The notes: generated by a model not told the origin, from the letters alone. Positions 21,101 to 32,993 are shown, numbered from the stretch's first letter. The stretch: DNA of 64,000 nucleotides from Saprospirales bacterium (GCA_016711605.1 JADJSS010000044.1:62001-126000), one strand, 5' to 3'. Program-made: numbers and translations.

Positions 21101-24100
21101 ATCCAACTTTACAAATTGGTTCAGTTGCTGTTGCTGGAAATACATATGCATGGTCACCTGCACTTGGTTTATCAAATGCATCAATTGCGCAACCTACAGT
21201 AAACGCAAATGGTAATTATACTTTAACAGTAACAAAATTAGTGAATGGCTGTACTTCTTCAGATGCAGTTACGGTTTCTGTTGATACAACAAAACCAGTT
21301 GCAAATGCAGGTGCGAATGTTACATTAACTTGTACCAATCCAACTTTACAAATTGGAACAGTTGCTATTACTGGAAATACATACGTTTGGTCGCCTTCGG
21401 TTGGTTTATCAAATGCAGCCATTGCCCAACCTATTGCAAATACAACAGATACTTATACTTTAACCGTAACTAAAACTTCGAATGGTTGTACTTCAACTGA
21501 TGCTGTTACTGTTGCTATTGATACTACTCGACCTATTGCAAATGCTGGTGTTGACAAAATAATTACTTGTACAAATCCAACACAAGTAATCGGAACTGCT
21601 GCAACTGCTGGCAATAGTTATGCCTGGACACCAAGTATTGGTTTATCAAATGCTACAATTGCACAACCAACTGCTAATACTGCAGCTAATTATATATTAA
21701 CTGTAACTAAAAATGCGAATGGCTGTACTTCATCTGATGCAGTTTTAGTTACCGCTGATACTACAAGACCTGGTGCAAATGCAGGTTCTGATGTTACATT
21801 AACTTGTATCAATTCAACTTTACAAATTGGTTCAGTTGATGTTGCTGGAAATACATATGCATGGTCACCTGCACTTGGTTTATCAAATGCATCAATTGCA
21901 CAACCTGCTGCAAATAGTAATGGTATTTATACTTTAACAGTAACAAAATTAGTGAATGGCTGTACTTCTACAGATGCAGTTACAGTTGCTGTTGATACAA
22001 CAAAGCCAACTGCAAATGCTGGTGCTGATAAAATTATTACTTGTACCAATCCAACTTTACAAATTGGTACAGCTGCTATTACTGGAAATACATACGCTTG
22101 GTCGCCTTCGCTTGGTTTATCAAATGCAGGCATTGCTCAACCTATTGCAAATACAACTGATACTTATACATTAACCGTAACTAAAACTTCTAATGGTTGT
22201 TCTTCAACTGATGCTGTAACCGTTGCTGTTGACACTACTCGGCCAAATGCAAATGCTGGTATCGACAAAATAATTACTTGTACAAATCCAACACAAGTAA
22301 TTGGAACTGCTGCAACTACTGGCAATAGTTATGCCTGGACACCAAGTGTTGGTTTATCAAATACTGCAATTGCACAACCAACTGCTAATAAAACTGGTAA
22401 TTATGTTTTAACTGTAACAAAAAATGCGAATGGCTGTACTTCATCTGATGCTGTTTTAGTTACCGCTGACACAACAAGACCTGGTGCAAATGCTGGCGTT
22501 GACAAAACAATTACATGTTCAAATCCTACACATGTTATTGGAACTATTGCTGTTGCAGGTGTTTCCTATTCATGGTCACCAGGAATTGGATTAGATAATG
22601 CTGCAATTGCACAACCTACAGTAAACGCAAATGGTATCTATACATTAACAGTAACAAAATTAGTGAATGGTTGTACTTCTACAGATGCTGTTATGGTTGC
22701 TGTTGATACAACAAAACCAACTGCAAATGCTGGAGTTGATAAAATTATTACTTGTACAAATCCAACACATATGATTGGTACAGCTGCTATTACAGGTAAT
22801 ACTTATACGTGGCTGCCAACAATTGGTTTATCAAATGCAACAATTGCACAGCCAACTGCAAATACAAAGGGAAATTATACAGTAACGGTAACAAATTTAT
22901 TAAATGGCTGTTCAACTTCAGATGTCGTAGTTATTTCTGTTGATACAACAAAATCTGTAGCAGATGCTGGTTCAAATAAAACATTAACATGCGCAACACG
23001 AACTCAAACAATCGGTTCTCTTGCCATTCCAGGAAATACATATTCATGGTCGCCAAGTATTGGCTTAAACAATGCATCAGTTGCACAACCATCAGCAATT
23101 GAACCAAATACTTATACAGTAACGGTTACAAATTTATCTAATGGTTGTACTTCTAATGATGCCGTTATTGTTTTACAAAATATAAATGCACCAGCAGCAA
23201 ATATTGGTATAGATAAAATTATTACTTGTACAAATCCGACGCAACAAATTGGCGCACCTGCTCAAAATGGTTTCTCATACTCGTGGTCACCAGCTATTGG
23301 TTTAAATAATCCAAATATTGCACAACCGACAGTTTCTTCTGCAGGAACTTATACGTTAACTGTTACCTTACTTTCAAATGGTTGTACTTCTACTGATGGT
23401 GTTACTGTTTCGGTTGATACGACGAGACCATTAGTAAATGCTGGCGCTGATGTAAGATTAACTTGCACAAAACCAACATCATTAATTGGAACATCCGCAA
23501 TTTCTGGTAACACTTATTCTTGGTCGCCAGCTAATGGTTTAGATAATGCATACATAGCGCAACCAAATGCTAATACTTTTGGTACTTATACGGTAACAGT
23601 TACAAAATCAATAAATGGTTGTTCAAAATCTGATGCTGTGCTTGTTGCACGTGACACTTCATTTCCTGTAGCAAATGCTGGCATGGATCAAGTATTAACA
23701 TGTACAAAAACATTAGCTTATATTGGTGCTGGAGCTGTGAACGGATATGCCTATTCTTGGTCGCCAAGCACTGGATTATCAAATACAAGCACTTGGCAGC
23801 CAAGAGCAGATTCAACCGGCACTTTTACGCTTACAGTAACTAAAATTAGCAATGGTTGCCAATCTAGTGATGATGTAACTATTTCACGTGATACCGTTCG
23901 ACCAATTGCAGATGCTGGTATTGATCAAACTTTTGATTGTCCTCATTTACCACTGGTGCTTGGAACACCTGCAATGTCTGGAATGAGTTACACTTGGACA
24001 CAAGTGAATGGTATCAGTGCAATTGATATTGCACAACCTACTTCAGATACTGCTGGTACTTATGTATTAAAAGTAAAAAATGATTTTAATGGTTGTGTTT

Positions 24101-24423
24101 CAAAACCAGATACAGTAGTTACTTTATGGAAAAATTGTGAATGTGAATTTTTAATACCAACAGCATTTTCACCAAATAATGATGGTCTAAATGATGATTT
24201 AAAACCACTTAGATTTTGCGACGATTATTCTGATTTAGAATTTTCTGTTTTCAATCGTTGGGGCGAGTTGCTATTTAAAACGAATGATATTTTACAAGGT
24301 TGGGATGGTTTATTAAGAAATAACGACCAACAAGTAGATAATTATGTTTGGACTTTATCTTATTACGATATTTTACACAAACAAAAAATATTTAAAAAAG
24401 GAACTACTACTTTATTGAAATAG
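18193..24423 (+). CDS. giant T9SS type B repeat adhesin
   Basis: 2076 residues. Signal peptide MKKNYALCILVFLFFSLALKAQ. Residues ~25-325 form a distinct N-terminal domain with FNFCFFGNTYNRFVIGANGL (beta-rich, Cys-containing). From ~327 to ~1985 there are 21 tandem units of ~79 residues with the pattern NAGADK..TCTNP...IG..AIAGNTY.WSPS.GLSN..IAQP....GTYTLTVT...NGC.S.DAV. The last ~92 residues are the type B signal (PTAFSPNNDGLNDD, FSVFNRWGELLFKTND, KKGTTTLLK). Each unit has two Cys, consistent with disulfide-stabilised Ig-like modules. A surface adhesin or S-layer-like fibre is inferred. It shares repeats and C terminus with the downstream giant gene. Confidence 0.9.
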   Translation: MKKNYALCILVFLFFSLALKAQLPYIKPCYGISAGSDSSFCSTTCKNISRVAVPQYDNRATNTYQVLTMSLPAPMYNNTGTNVIVNQDDVWSGVVNMGFNFCFFGNTYNRFVIGANGLISFNTAYAGAYCSWSYTGGIPDAAKPINSIMGVYTDIDPSVGFNANRINWYIEGSAPCRRAVINFYRVPMFSSSCNNKLFTSQIVLHEAYNIIDVIVVNKPVCSSWNGGRGIIGIQNAAGTTAFSPTGQNPSTSNLTNTCYRFLPNGALLQSINWTEGATVVSNTATLPANLCPGTTRTFTANLVNNRCDGTTVTVSDDVTFTVNNGGANAGADQSLSCIAPNITIGTPSQANTTYAWSPAAGLSNAAIAQPTTNTPNTYIVTATNTLTGCTGKDTVIVSPLTNPVANAGADSIITCARPSVLIGTPAIAGHTYSWSPATGLSNPNIAQPTASAANTYTLTITNTASGCTGTDAVNVTLDNTAPTANAGTDKTLTCTNSSFQIGTAAIAGNTYTWSPTIGLDNANIAQPIASAPGTYTLTVTKTSNGCIATDAITITQNITAPNANAGADKLLTCTNTSYLIGTVAIGGNTYSWSPSAGLSNNAIAQPTVSSPGLYTLTVTNTANGCTSSDDVDITKDISSPIADAGANITLTCTNPTLQIGTATIAGNSYSWSPSVGLSNANIAQPTTSKTGNYTLTVTQNSNGCTSTDAVNVTIDSVRPAANAGINKVITCTNTTHLIGSTAIAGNTYSWSPALGLNSDTIAQPTASTTGTYNLTVTNIANGCTNTDATIISVDTTRPAANAGADKIITCSNPTHVIGTAAVAGNTYAWTPSIGLSNAAIAQPITNTTDTYTLTVTKTSNGCSSTDAVIVAIDTTRPSANAGINKIITCTNPTHVIGTAATAGNSYAWTPSVGLSNAAIAQPTANKPGNYVLTVTKNANGCTSSDAVLVTVDTTQPNADAGSDVILTCINPTLQIGSVAVAGNTYAWSPALGLSNASIAQPTVNANGNYTLTVTKLVNGCTSSDAVTVSVDTTKPVANAGANVTLTCTNPTLQIGTVAITGNTYVWSPSVGLSNAAIAQPIANTTDTYTLTVTKTSNGCTSTDAVTVAIDTTRPIANAGVDKIITCTNPTQVIGTAATAGNSYAWTPSIGLSNATIAQPTANTAANYILTVTKNANGCTSSDAVLVTADTTRPGANAGSDVTLTCINSTLQIGSVDVAGNTYAWSPALGLSNASIAQPAANSNGIYTLTVTKLVNGCTSTDAVTVAVDTTKPTANAGADKIITCTNPTLQIGTAAITGNTYAWSPSLGLSNAGIAQPIANTTDTYTLTVTKTSNGCSSTDAVTVAVDTTRPNANAGIDKIITCTNPTQVIGTAATTGNSYAWTPSVGLSNTAIAQPTANKTGNYVLTVTKNANGCTSSDAVLVTADTTRPGANAGVDKTITCSNPTHVIGTIAVAGVSYSWSPGIGLDNAAIAQPTVNANGIYTLTVTKLVNGCTSTDAVMVAVDTTKPTANAGVDKIITCTNPTHMIGTAAITGNTYTWLPTIGLSNATIAQPTANTKGNYTVTVTNLLNGCSTSDVVVISVDTTKSVADAGSNKTLTCATRTQTIGSLAIPGNTYSWSPSIGLNNASVAQPSAIEPNTYTVTVTNLSNGCTSNDAVIVLQNINAPAANIGIDKIITCTNPTQQIGAPAQNGFSYSWSPAIGLNNPNIAQPTVSSAGTYTLTVTLLSNGCTSTDGVTVSVDTTRPLVNAGADVRLTCTKPTSLIGTSAISGNTYSWSPANGLDNAYIAQPNANTFGTYTVTVTKSINGCSKSDAVLVARDTSFPVANAGMDQVLTCTKTLAYIGAGAVNGYAYSWSPSTGLSNTSTWQPRADSTGTFTLTVTKISNGCQSSDDVTISRDTVRPIADAGIDQTFDCPHLPLVLGTPAMSGMSYTWTQVNGISAIDIAQPTSDTAGTYVLKVKNDFNGCVSKPDTVVTLWKNCECEFLIPTAFSPNNDGLNDDLKPLRFCDDYSDLEFSVFNRWGELLFKTNDILQGWDGLLRNNDQQVDNYVWTLSYYDILHKQKIFKKGTTTLLK
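19171..24134 (+). repeat. 21 tandem ~237-bp repeats coding for 79-residue modules
   Basis: In-frame units with a WSPS.GLSN..IAQP core. The outer units are divergent, the middle ones much more alike. Confidence 0.9.
20590..22722 (+). repeat. three tandem copies of a 711-bp higher-order repeat
   Basis: Units starting GCAAATGC at 20590, 21301 and 22012, with the next unit at 22723, are spaced exactly 711 bp (3 x 237). Each block holds the same ordered trio of units (IANTTDTYT-type, TANKxGNY-type, VNANGxY-type), so the expansion happened as three-unit blocks. Confidence 0.8.
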
Positions 24424-24472
24424 AAGTTCATTTAATTCAATAAACAACTTTTTATAGATATCCTTTTACAAT

Positions 24473-24520
24473 CAGCCATAATTATTGACATTAAACAATG
24501 ATTATGGCTGTTTGTGTAAT
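24473..24520 (+). terminator. hairpin after the second T9SS type B gene
   Basis: Ten-bp stem CAGCCATAAT (24473-24482) / ATTATGGCTG (24501-24510), then a T-rich tail. Probably a terminator, although the T run is interrupted. Confidence 0.5.
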
Positions 24521-24583
24521 TTTTTATTAGATATTTTTAACATTTGAAGTTTATTTCTTATATTTAGCTATACAATTGGCTTT

Positions 24584-24985
24584 ATGAAACTACACTACAA
24601 TTTCTTTGTCCTTTTTCTGACAATTTCAATTTTTGTATTTGGAAAAGAAACTTCAGATATCAATAAACAAAAACTATCTGCGAACGGAATTACGCTAACT
24701 AATCCTGAAACTACATACACAGATTATCAATATTATCTACTCGAAAATTTCGACTTTACTGCTTATAGAAATTATAGTTCTAATCGACTTGTTCAAATCG
24801 AAGATGGTCCAATTATACAGCTTTCTTCCTTGTTAGAAATGCAACAACTTGGAAAAACAATACCTTCTAAATTTTTGGAAGACAAAAAAGACGAAATTGT
24901 TTCTGCAAATCTAAAAAGCATTATTACATTGGTAAATATTGGATTCAGATATGGGCCAAAAAAACATACAGAAACAGGATTTTAA
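24584..24985 (+). CDS. small secreted protein, unknown
   Basis: 133 residues with a signal peptide (NFFVLFLTISIFVFGKE). The centre has DYQYYLLENFDFTAYRNYSS and a hydrophilic C terminus. It lies between two giant T9SS type B genes, 54 bases before the second, and may be co-transcribed with it. No recognised family and no T9SS signal of its own. Confidence 0.55.
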   Translation: MKLHYNFFVLFLTISIFVFGKETSDINKQKLSANGITLTNPETTYTDYQYYLLENFDFTAYRNYSSNRLVQIEDGPIIQLSSLLEMQQLGKTIPSKFLEDKKDEIVSANLKSIITLVNIGFRYGPKKHTETGF

Positions 24986-25039
24986 TTTCCACAAAATCAT
25001 TTACACACACATTATTTTAAGAAAGATAAATCTAAATAG

Positions 25040-28000
25040 ATGAAAAGATATATTACAACATTATTTTTATTTTTAATCAGTTATACTGCATTAAAAGCTG
25101 CGCCTGGCGATGATTGCTCAACAGCAATTGCAGTTTCATCTAATGGTTGTTCTGCAACAACAGCGTATGACAATACTGGCATCGCTGGCACATTAGCACC
25201 TCCATCTTGTTTTACAGCAGGAACCAACAATGGCATGTGGTTTAAATTTGTTGCCAGTACGCGAATTGTAAATATTACCGTAAACGGTTCTACTTTAACA
25301 CAACCACAAATTGCATTATTGCAACCTGGAACACCTACTTGTACAGGTACTTTCACAGAATTAGGTTGTAATAGTTCAGGTGCTGCAACATCAACAATAA
25401 ATTATAGCAACCTTACGATTGGAAATACTTATTTTATTTATGTTGATGGTAGAAATAATATTGTAGGAAATTTCCAACTCTGTTTAACTTCACCAATTGC
25501 ACCACCAAATGATAATCCTTGTAATGCAATAGTAGTGCCTGCATCAGGTTTTTGTTCTGGTGCAAATGCATATACGAATGTTGGTGCTGGAAGTGAAAAT
25601 TTATTTTCAACTTCTTTTCCAGCTTGCTGGTCTGCAACTGGTGCGTTTAATACTGTATTTTTCCAATTTACAGCCTTGGGTCCGTTTAACACAATTTCAG
25701 TAACAGGTGGAATAAATCAACCTCAGATTGCCATTATTCAAACAGGAAATTGTAACGGAACAACTTGGACAAACAATGGCGCATCGAGTTGTGCAACTAC
25801 TGCTGGCACTACTGCAACCATGAACGCAAACAATTTAACACCAGGCCAAACTTACTTGATTGCAGTTGATGGTGCAATTGACAACGTTGGTGCGTTTCAA
25901 CTTTGTGTAAACAGTTATACACCTACTGCAGGTGTTCCAGCAAATGACAGATGTTCTGGTGCGTCGCCATTATGTCCAAATCAGTTTACTTCATCTTCAA
26001 CAATAAATGCAACAGGTACTAATGATATTCCTATTGGAAATTGGACTTGTAATGGCGTTTTAGATAATCCTGTTTGGTTTACTTATATTGCAAATACACC
26101 AGTTCAACCTGTGGTTTTAGGTATTAATGGAACCTGTACTGGTGATGATTTACAAGTAGAAGTATTTAGATTTACTGGTGCTTCTGGTCCATGTGTGGCT
26201 GCAAATAATGGGCAATACGCAAGTATTGGTTGCGATAATTCTATTTCTGGTTCTGGTTCTTCTACATTAACGATTCCTGCAGCAAATATGGTTGCTGGGC
26301 AAACGTATTATATTTTAGTTGACAATTGGCCTGGACAAAGTTGTAATTTTAATTTCACCATTACTGGAAATGCTGGTGCAAATGCTGGTGCTGATCAAGA
26401 TATTTGTATATCAAATCCAGTTTTCAATAACTTAGGAACACCACCTGGTGGAACTTGGTCTGGACCAGGCATCACAAATACAACTTTAGGAACTTTTGAT
26501 CCACAAATTGCTGGTTATGGTACACATACTTTATTTTATGCGAATGGTGCTTGTACTGATCAAAAAATAATAAATGTTTCTGGTCCGCAAGTTGTTACTT
26601 CAAATGATGTTTCTATCTGTGGTGGTTCAACTCAATTAGTTGGAAGCGTAAATGAATATCCATTAAGTGGTTTAAAAGTTTTTACTAATACAACTGATTT
26701 TCCTATTCCAGATAATAATGCAACTGGTATTACATCAACCATAAGTGTAACTGGTATTGCACCAAATTTAGTTTCCACCAATCCTATACAAAGAGTTTGC
26801 ATGAATATAAATCATCCATTTGGTGGCGATTTAGATGTTTTTTTACAATGTCCGGGTGGAACACAAATTGAATTGACTACTGATAATGGTGGTAGTGGTG
26901 ATAATTATACTAATACTTGTTTTGTACCTTCTGGAACAGCAATAACTGCTGGTACCTCTCCATTTAATGGGAACTTTACTCCTGAACAAGCTTTAACACT
27001 TTTAAATGCTTGTGTAATAAATGGAAATTGGAGTTTAATTGTAAAAGATGATGCCGGAACAGATGTAGGTACTTTATTAGATTGGAGTATTTATTTCAAT
27101 TCAGCAAACACTGTAAACTATGTATGGTCACCAACTGCAACTATGGTTGGTTCTACTACATTAAGTCCAACTGTAACACCAATAACAGCTACTACTTATT
27201 TTTTAACAGCAACTGATAATAATGGTTGTACTGATGTTGATTCAGTCAGAGTGAGTTTAGGTGGTTCAATTGCTGGCCCTGATCAATCTATTTGCTTAAA
27301 TAAAAGCACTGCATTTGCATCATCAGGCACTGGAACTTGGACACCATTACCAACAAATCCAGCAGCAGTTGCAATTACAACTGCCACAAATCCAACATCT
27401 AATGTTGGACCTTTTAATACCATTGGAATTTATAATTTTGAATGGAATACTGGATCTTGCAGAGATACTGTAAAAATTACCGTTAATTCATTACCAACTG
27501 CTAATGCTGGTGCTGATCAAACATTAACTTGTTCACAACCTAGTTTTGTTATTGGATCTCCTGCTATTGCTGGAAATACTTATTCTTGGTCACCTTCATT
27601 AGGTTTATCGAATGCATCTATTGCTCAGCCAACTGTTACTGCACCTGGTACTTACACGGTAACTGTCACCAATACGGCAACAACTTGTTTTGCAACCGAT
27701 GCTGTTACAATAAGCCAGTCTGCTACACTACCTGTTGCAAATGCTGGTGCTGATAAAACATTAACATGTACTGCTACTAGTTTTGTAATTGGGTCTGCTA
27801 CTATTGCTGGTAACACGTATTCTTGGTCACCTTCATTAGGTTTATCGAATGCATCTATTGCTCAGCCAACTGTTACTGCACCTGGTACATACACGGTAAC
27901 TGTCACCAATACAGCAACTAGTTGTTCTGCAACAGACGCTGTAACTATCTCTCAAAACATAACTCCTCCAGTTGCAAATGCCGGTGCTGATCAAACTTTG

Positions 28001-31000
28001 ACTTGTGCTGCTACGAGTTTTGTTATTGGTTCAGCTGCTGTTGCTGGAAATACGTATGCTTGGTCGCCTTCACTTGGTTTGTCGAATGCTGGTATTGCGC
28101 AACCAACTGCAACTGCGCCAGGAACATATACTGTCACAGTTACCAATACTGCTAATGGTTGTACTGCTAATGATGCAGTTATTATCTCTCAAAATATAAC
28201 ACCACCAACTGCTAATGCTGGTACTGATAAAACTTTGACTTGTGCTACTACGAGTTTTGTTATTGGTTCAGCTGCTGTTGCTGGAAATACTTATGCTTGG
28301 TCGCCTTCACTTGGATTATCGAATGCTGGTATTGCGCAACCAACTGCAACTGCACCAGGAACATATACTGTCACTGTTACCAATACAGCTAATGGTTGTA
28401 CTGCTAATGATGCAGTTATTATCTCTCAAAATATAACACCACCAACTGCAAATGCTGGTACTGATAAAACTTTGACTTGTGCTGCTACGAGTTTTGTCAT
28501 TGGTTCAGCTGCTGTTGCTGGAAATACCTATGCTTGGTCACCTTCACTTGGTTTGTCGAATGCTGGTATTGCGCAACCAACTGCAACTGCGCCAGGAACA
28601 TATACTGTCACTGTTACCAATACAGCTAATGGTTGTACTGCTAATGATGCAGTTATTATCTCTCAAAATATAACTCCTCCAGTTGCAAATGCTGGTACTG
28701 ATAAAACTTTGACTTGTGCTACTACGAGTTTTGTTATTGGTTCAGCTGCTGTTGCTGGAAAATACCTATGCTTGGTCACCTTCACTTGGATTATCGAATG
28801 CTGGTATTGCGCAACCAACTGCAACTGCGCCAGGAACATATACTGTAACTGTTACCAATACTGCTAATGGTTGTATTGCATCTGATGCTGTTACTATCTC
28901 TCAAAACATAACACCACCAACCGCAAATGCTGGTGCTGATAAAACTTTGACTTGTGCTACTACGAGTTTTGTTATTGGTTCAGCTGCTGTTGCAGGAAAT
29001 ACTTATGCTTGGTCGCCTTCACTTGGTTTGTCGAATGCTGGTATTGCGCAACCAACTGCAACTGCGCCTGGAACTTATACAGTTACAGTTACCAATACTG
29101 CTAATGGTTGTACTGCATCTGATGCTGTTATTATCTCTCAAAATATTACACCACCAGTTGCAAATGCTGGTACTGATAAAACTTTGACTTGTGCTACTAC
29201 TAGTTTTATTATTGGTTCAGCTGCTGTTGCTGGAAATACGTATGCTTGGTCGCCTTCACTTGGTTTGTCGAATGCTGGTATTGCGCAACCAACTGCAACT
29301 GCACCAGGAACATATACTGTCACTGTTACCAATACAGCTAATGGTTGTACTGCATCTGATGCTGTTATTATCTCTCAAAATATTACACCACCAGTTGCAA
29401 ATGCTGGTACTGATAAAACTTTGACTTGTGCTACTACGAGTTTTGTTATTGGTTCAGCTGCTGTTGCAGGAAATACTTATGCTTGGTCGCCTTCACTTGG
29501 TTTGTCTAATGCTGGTATTGCTCAACCAACAGTAACTGCTCCTGGAACATATACTGTCACTGTTACCAATACTGCTAATGGTTGTACTGCATCTGATGCT
29601 GTTATTATCTCTCAAAACATAACACCACCAACTGCTAATGCTGGTGCTGATAAAACATTGACTTGTGCTACTACGAGTTTTGTTATTGGCTCAGCTGCAG
29701 TTGCTGGAAATACTTATGCTTGGTCGCCTTCACTTGGTTTGTCGAATGCTGGTATTGCGCAACCAACAGCAACTGCGCCTGGAACTTATACAGTTACAGT
29801 TACCAATACTGCTAATGGTTGTACTGCCAATGATGCAGTTATTATCTCTCAAAATATAACACCACCAACTGCTAATGCTGGTGCTGATAAAACTTTGACT
29901 TGTGCTATTACGAGTTTTGTTATTGGCTCACCTACTATTGCTGGAAATACTTATGCTTGGTCGCCTTCACTTGGATTATCGAATGCTGGTATTGCGCAAC
30001 CAACTGCAACTGCGCCTGGAACTTATACAGTTACAGTTACTAATACAGCTAATGGTTGTACTGCATCTGATGCTGTTATTATCTCTCAAAATATTACACC
30101 ACCAGTTGCTAATGCTGGTACTGATAAAACTTTGACTTGTGCTACTACGAGTTTTGTTATTGGCTCGGCTGCAGTTGCCGGAAATACTTATGCTTGGTCG
30201 CCTTCACTTGGATTATCGAATGCTGGTATTGCTCAACCAACAGCAACTTCGCCTGGAACTTATACAATTACAGTTACTAATACTGCTAATGGTTGTACTG
30301 CTAATGATGCGGTTACTATTACTCGAACAGTTATTTTACCAACTGCAAATGCTGGTGCTGACCAAACCTTAACGTGTACTACAATTTCATTTGTTATTGG
30401 AACGGCTGCTATTGGTGGAAATACTTATTCTTGGTCGCCTTCACTTGGATTATCGAATGCTGGTATTGCTCAACCAACAGTAACTGCTCCTGGAACATAT
30501 ACAGTTACTGTTACCAATACTGCTAATGGTTGTGTTAATACTGATGCTGTAACAATTTCTCAAAATATTACACCACCAACAGCAAATGCTGGTACTGATA
30601 AAACTTTGACTTGTGCTACTACGAGTTTTGTTATTGGTTCACCTACTGTTGCTGGAAATACCTATGCTTGGTCACCTTCACTTGGTTTGTCGAATGCTGG
30701 TATTGCGCAACCAACATGTACTGCACCTGGAACTTATACAGTTACAGTTACTAATACTGCTAATGGTTGTACTGCTAATGATGCGGTTACTATCTCTCAA
30801 AATATTACACCACCAACTGCTAATGCTGGTGCTGATAAAACTTTGACTTGTGCTACTACGAATTTTGTCATTGGATCACCTACTATTGCTGGAAACACTT
30901 ATGCTTGGTCGCCTTCACTTGGATTATCGAATACTGGTACTGCGCAACCAACAGCTACAGCTACAGGAACTTACACTGTTACTGTTACCAATACAGCTAA

Positions 31001-32993
31001 TGGTTGTACTGCTAATGACGCGGTTACAATCTCACAAAATATTACACCACCAATCGCAAATGCTGGTGCAGATCAAACATTAACTTGCACTACAACATCT
31101 TTTGTTATAGGAACGACTGCTATTGGTGGAAATACCTATGCTTGGTCGCCTTCACTCGGATTGTCGAATGTTGGTATTGCTCAACCTACAGCAACTGCGC
31201 TTGGAACATATACAGTTACAGTTACCAACACTGCTAATGGTTGTACTGCTAATGATGCGGTTACTATTTTACAAGATGTTTCTTTGCCGATTGCAAATGC
31301 TGGAGCTGATAAAGTAATTACTTGTTCTAGTCCAACACATGTGATTGGTAGTGCAGCAATTGCAGGAAATACCTATGCTTGGTCTCCTTCACTTGGATTA
31401 TCGAATGCTGGTATTGCGCAACCTACAGTAACTGCTCCTGGAACTTACACTGTTACCGTTACTAAAATTTCTGATGGTTGCTCATTTACAGATGCTATTA
31501 CTATCACACAAAATACAACCGCGCCATCAGTAAATGCTGGTGTGGATCAAACATTAACGTGTACAACAACTTCTTTAGTAATTGGTTCTAATGCTCTTTC
31601 TGGGAACACTTATGCTTGGACGCCAAGTGCTGGTTTATCTAACGCAAATATTGCTCAACCAACTGCAAATACACCAAATACCTATACACTAACTGTAACT
31701 AATATTGCAAATGGTTGTTCTGCTTCTGATGCTATAAATGTTTTACAAAATATAACGCCACCAACTGCAAATGCTGGTGCTGATAAAATTATAACTTGCT
31801 CAAATCCTACGCATGTTATTGGAACACCAACCGTTGCTGGAAATTCATATGCTTGGTCGCCGAGTCTTGGTTTATCTAATGCATCTATTGCACAACCAAC
31901 TGCAAATACAAATGCTACTTATACTTTAACGGTTACACTACTTTCAAATGGTTGTACATCAACAGATGCTGTTTTAGTTTCTGTTGACACAACTCGACCA
32001 CTTGCAAATGCTGGTACTGATATTATTTTAACATGTACAATTCCTGCTAAATTAATTGGCACAACAGCTGTAGCTGGAAACACTTATTCATGGTCGCCAA
32101 GTGCTGGTTTGAATAATGCAAATATTGCTCAGCCAATTGCATCCAATATTGGTACTTATACTGTTACTGTTACTAAAACAAGTAATGGTTGTAAAAAATC
32201 TGATGCAGTTATTTCAACCCGTGACACTTCCTATCCAGTAGCGAATGCAGGTAATGATCAGATTTTAACTTGTACAAAAACATCGTCAATTATTGGCACG
32301 AGTGGTATTGGTGGAAATACTTATTCCTGGTCACCTTCACTTGGTTTAAACAATGCAGGCATTGCGCAGCCAAGAGCAGATTCGACTGGTACTTTCACGC
32401 TTACTGTAACAAAAACAAGTAATGGTTGCCAAACAACAGATGCAGTAACAATTACACGTGATACTGTTCGACCAATAGCAGATGCTGGTGATAGCACTAC
32501 TTTTGATTGTCCTCATATACCAATTACATTAGGTACTGCAGAAGTTCCAGGATTCAGTTATCTGTGGACAAATGTAAATGGAATTTCTGCAACAAATATT
32601 GCACAACCAACAACCGATACTGCAGGCTCTTTTGTGTTAATTGTAACAAATGATTTTAATGGATGCGTTTCAAAACCTGATACTATTAAAGTTAAATGGA
32701 AAAATTGTGAATGTGAATTCCTTGTTCCATCTGCATTTACGCCAAACAATGATGGCACTAATGATGTATTAAGACCATTAAGATTCTGTGACGATTATTC
32801 TGATATAGAGTTTTCTGTTTTCAATCGTTGGGGCGCGTTAGTCTATAAATCCAATGATCTCATTGAAGGCTGGAATGGCTTTTTAAGAAGTGAAGAACAA
32901 CAAGTAGATAGTTACATTTGGACATTATCTTACTATGACATCCTTCATAAAGAAAAGATCTTTAAGAAAGGAACAGTTACTTTGTTACGTTAA
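25040..32993 (+). CDS. giant T9SS type B repeat adhesin, frameshifted inside its repeats
   Basis: Two frames form one protein of 2650 residues once a single extra A is removed: GGAAAATACC at 28757-28766 has four A where every sister repeat has three. N terminus: signal peptide to ~20, three PPC-like segments (~20-440), and a proprotein-convertase P-like domain (~546-688: MNINHPFGGDLDVFLQCP, NGNWSLIVKDDAG). Residues ~820-2555 hold 22 units of 79 residues (WSPSLGLSNAGIAQPTATAP). The C terminus is the type B signal (PSAFTPNNDGTNDVLRPLRF, KKGTVTLLR). If the indel is real, translation stops soon after 28759, giving 1275 residues without the T9SS signal. The 3' end overlaps the mscS-like gene by 17 bases. 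Confidence 0.85.
27499..32714 (+). repeat. 22 tandem ~237-bp repeats, the central ones nearly identical
   Basis: In-frame 79-residue units. Units 3-12 (about 27,970-30,345) are almost identical at DNA level, indicating recent expansion or homogenisation. The terminal units resemble those of the gene at 18193. Confidence 0.9.

Noticed and set aside
20505..22133. 68-codon antisense frames every 711 bp in the repeats
   Set aside because: They mirror the repeat period of the sense gene and have no independent features.
28005..31317. Overlapping Leu-rich frames every 237 bp on the plus strand
   Set aside because: Out-of-frame shadows of the 79-residue repeats.
27499..32714. CRISPR-like array
   Set aside because: Units are 237 bp, in frame and protein-coding, without spacers.
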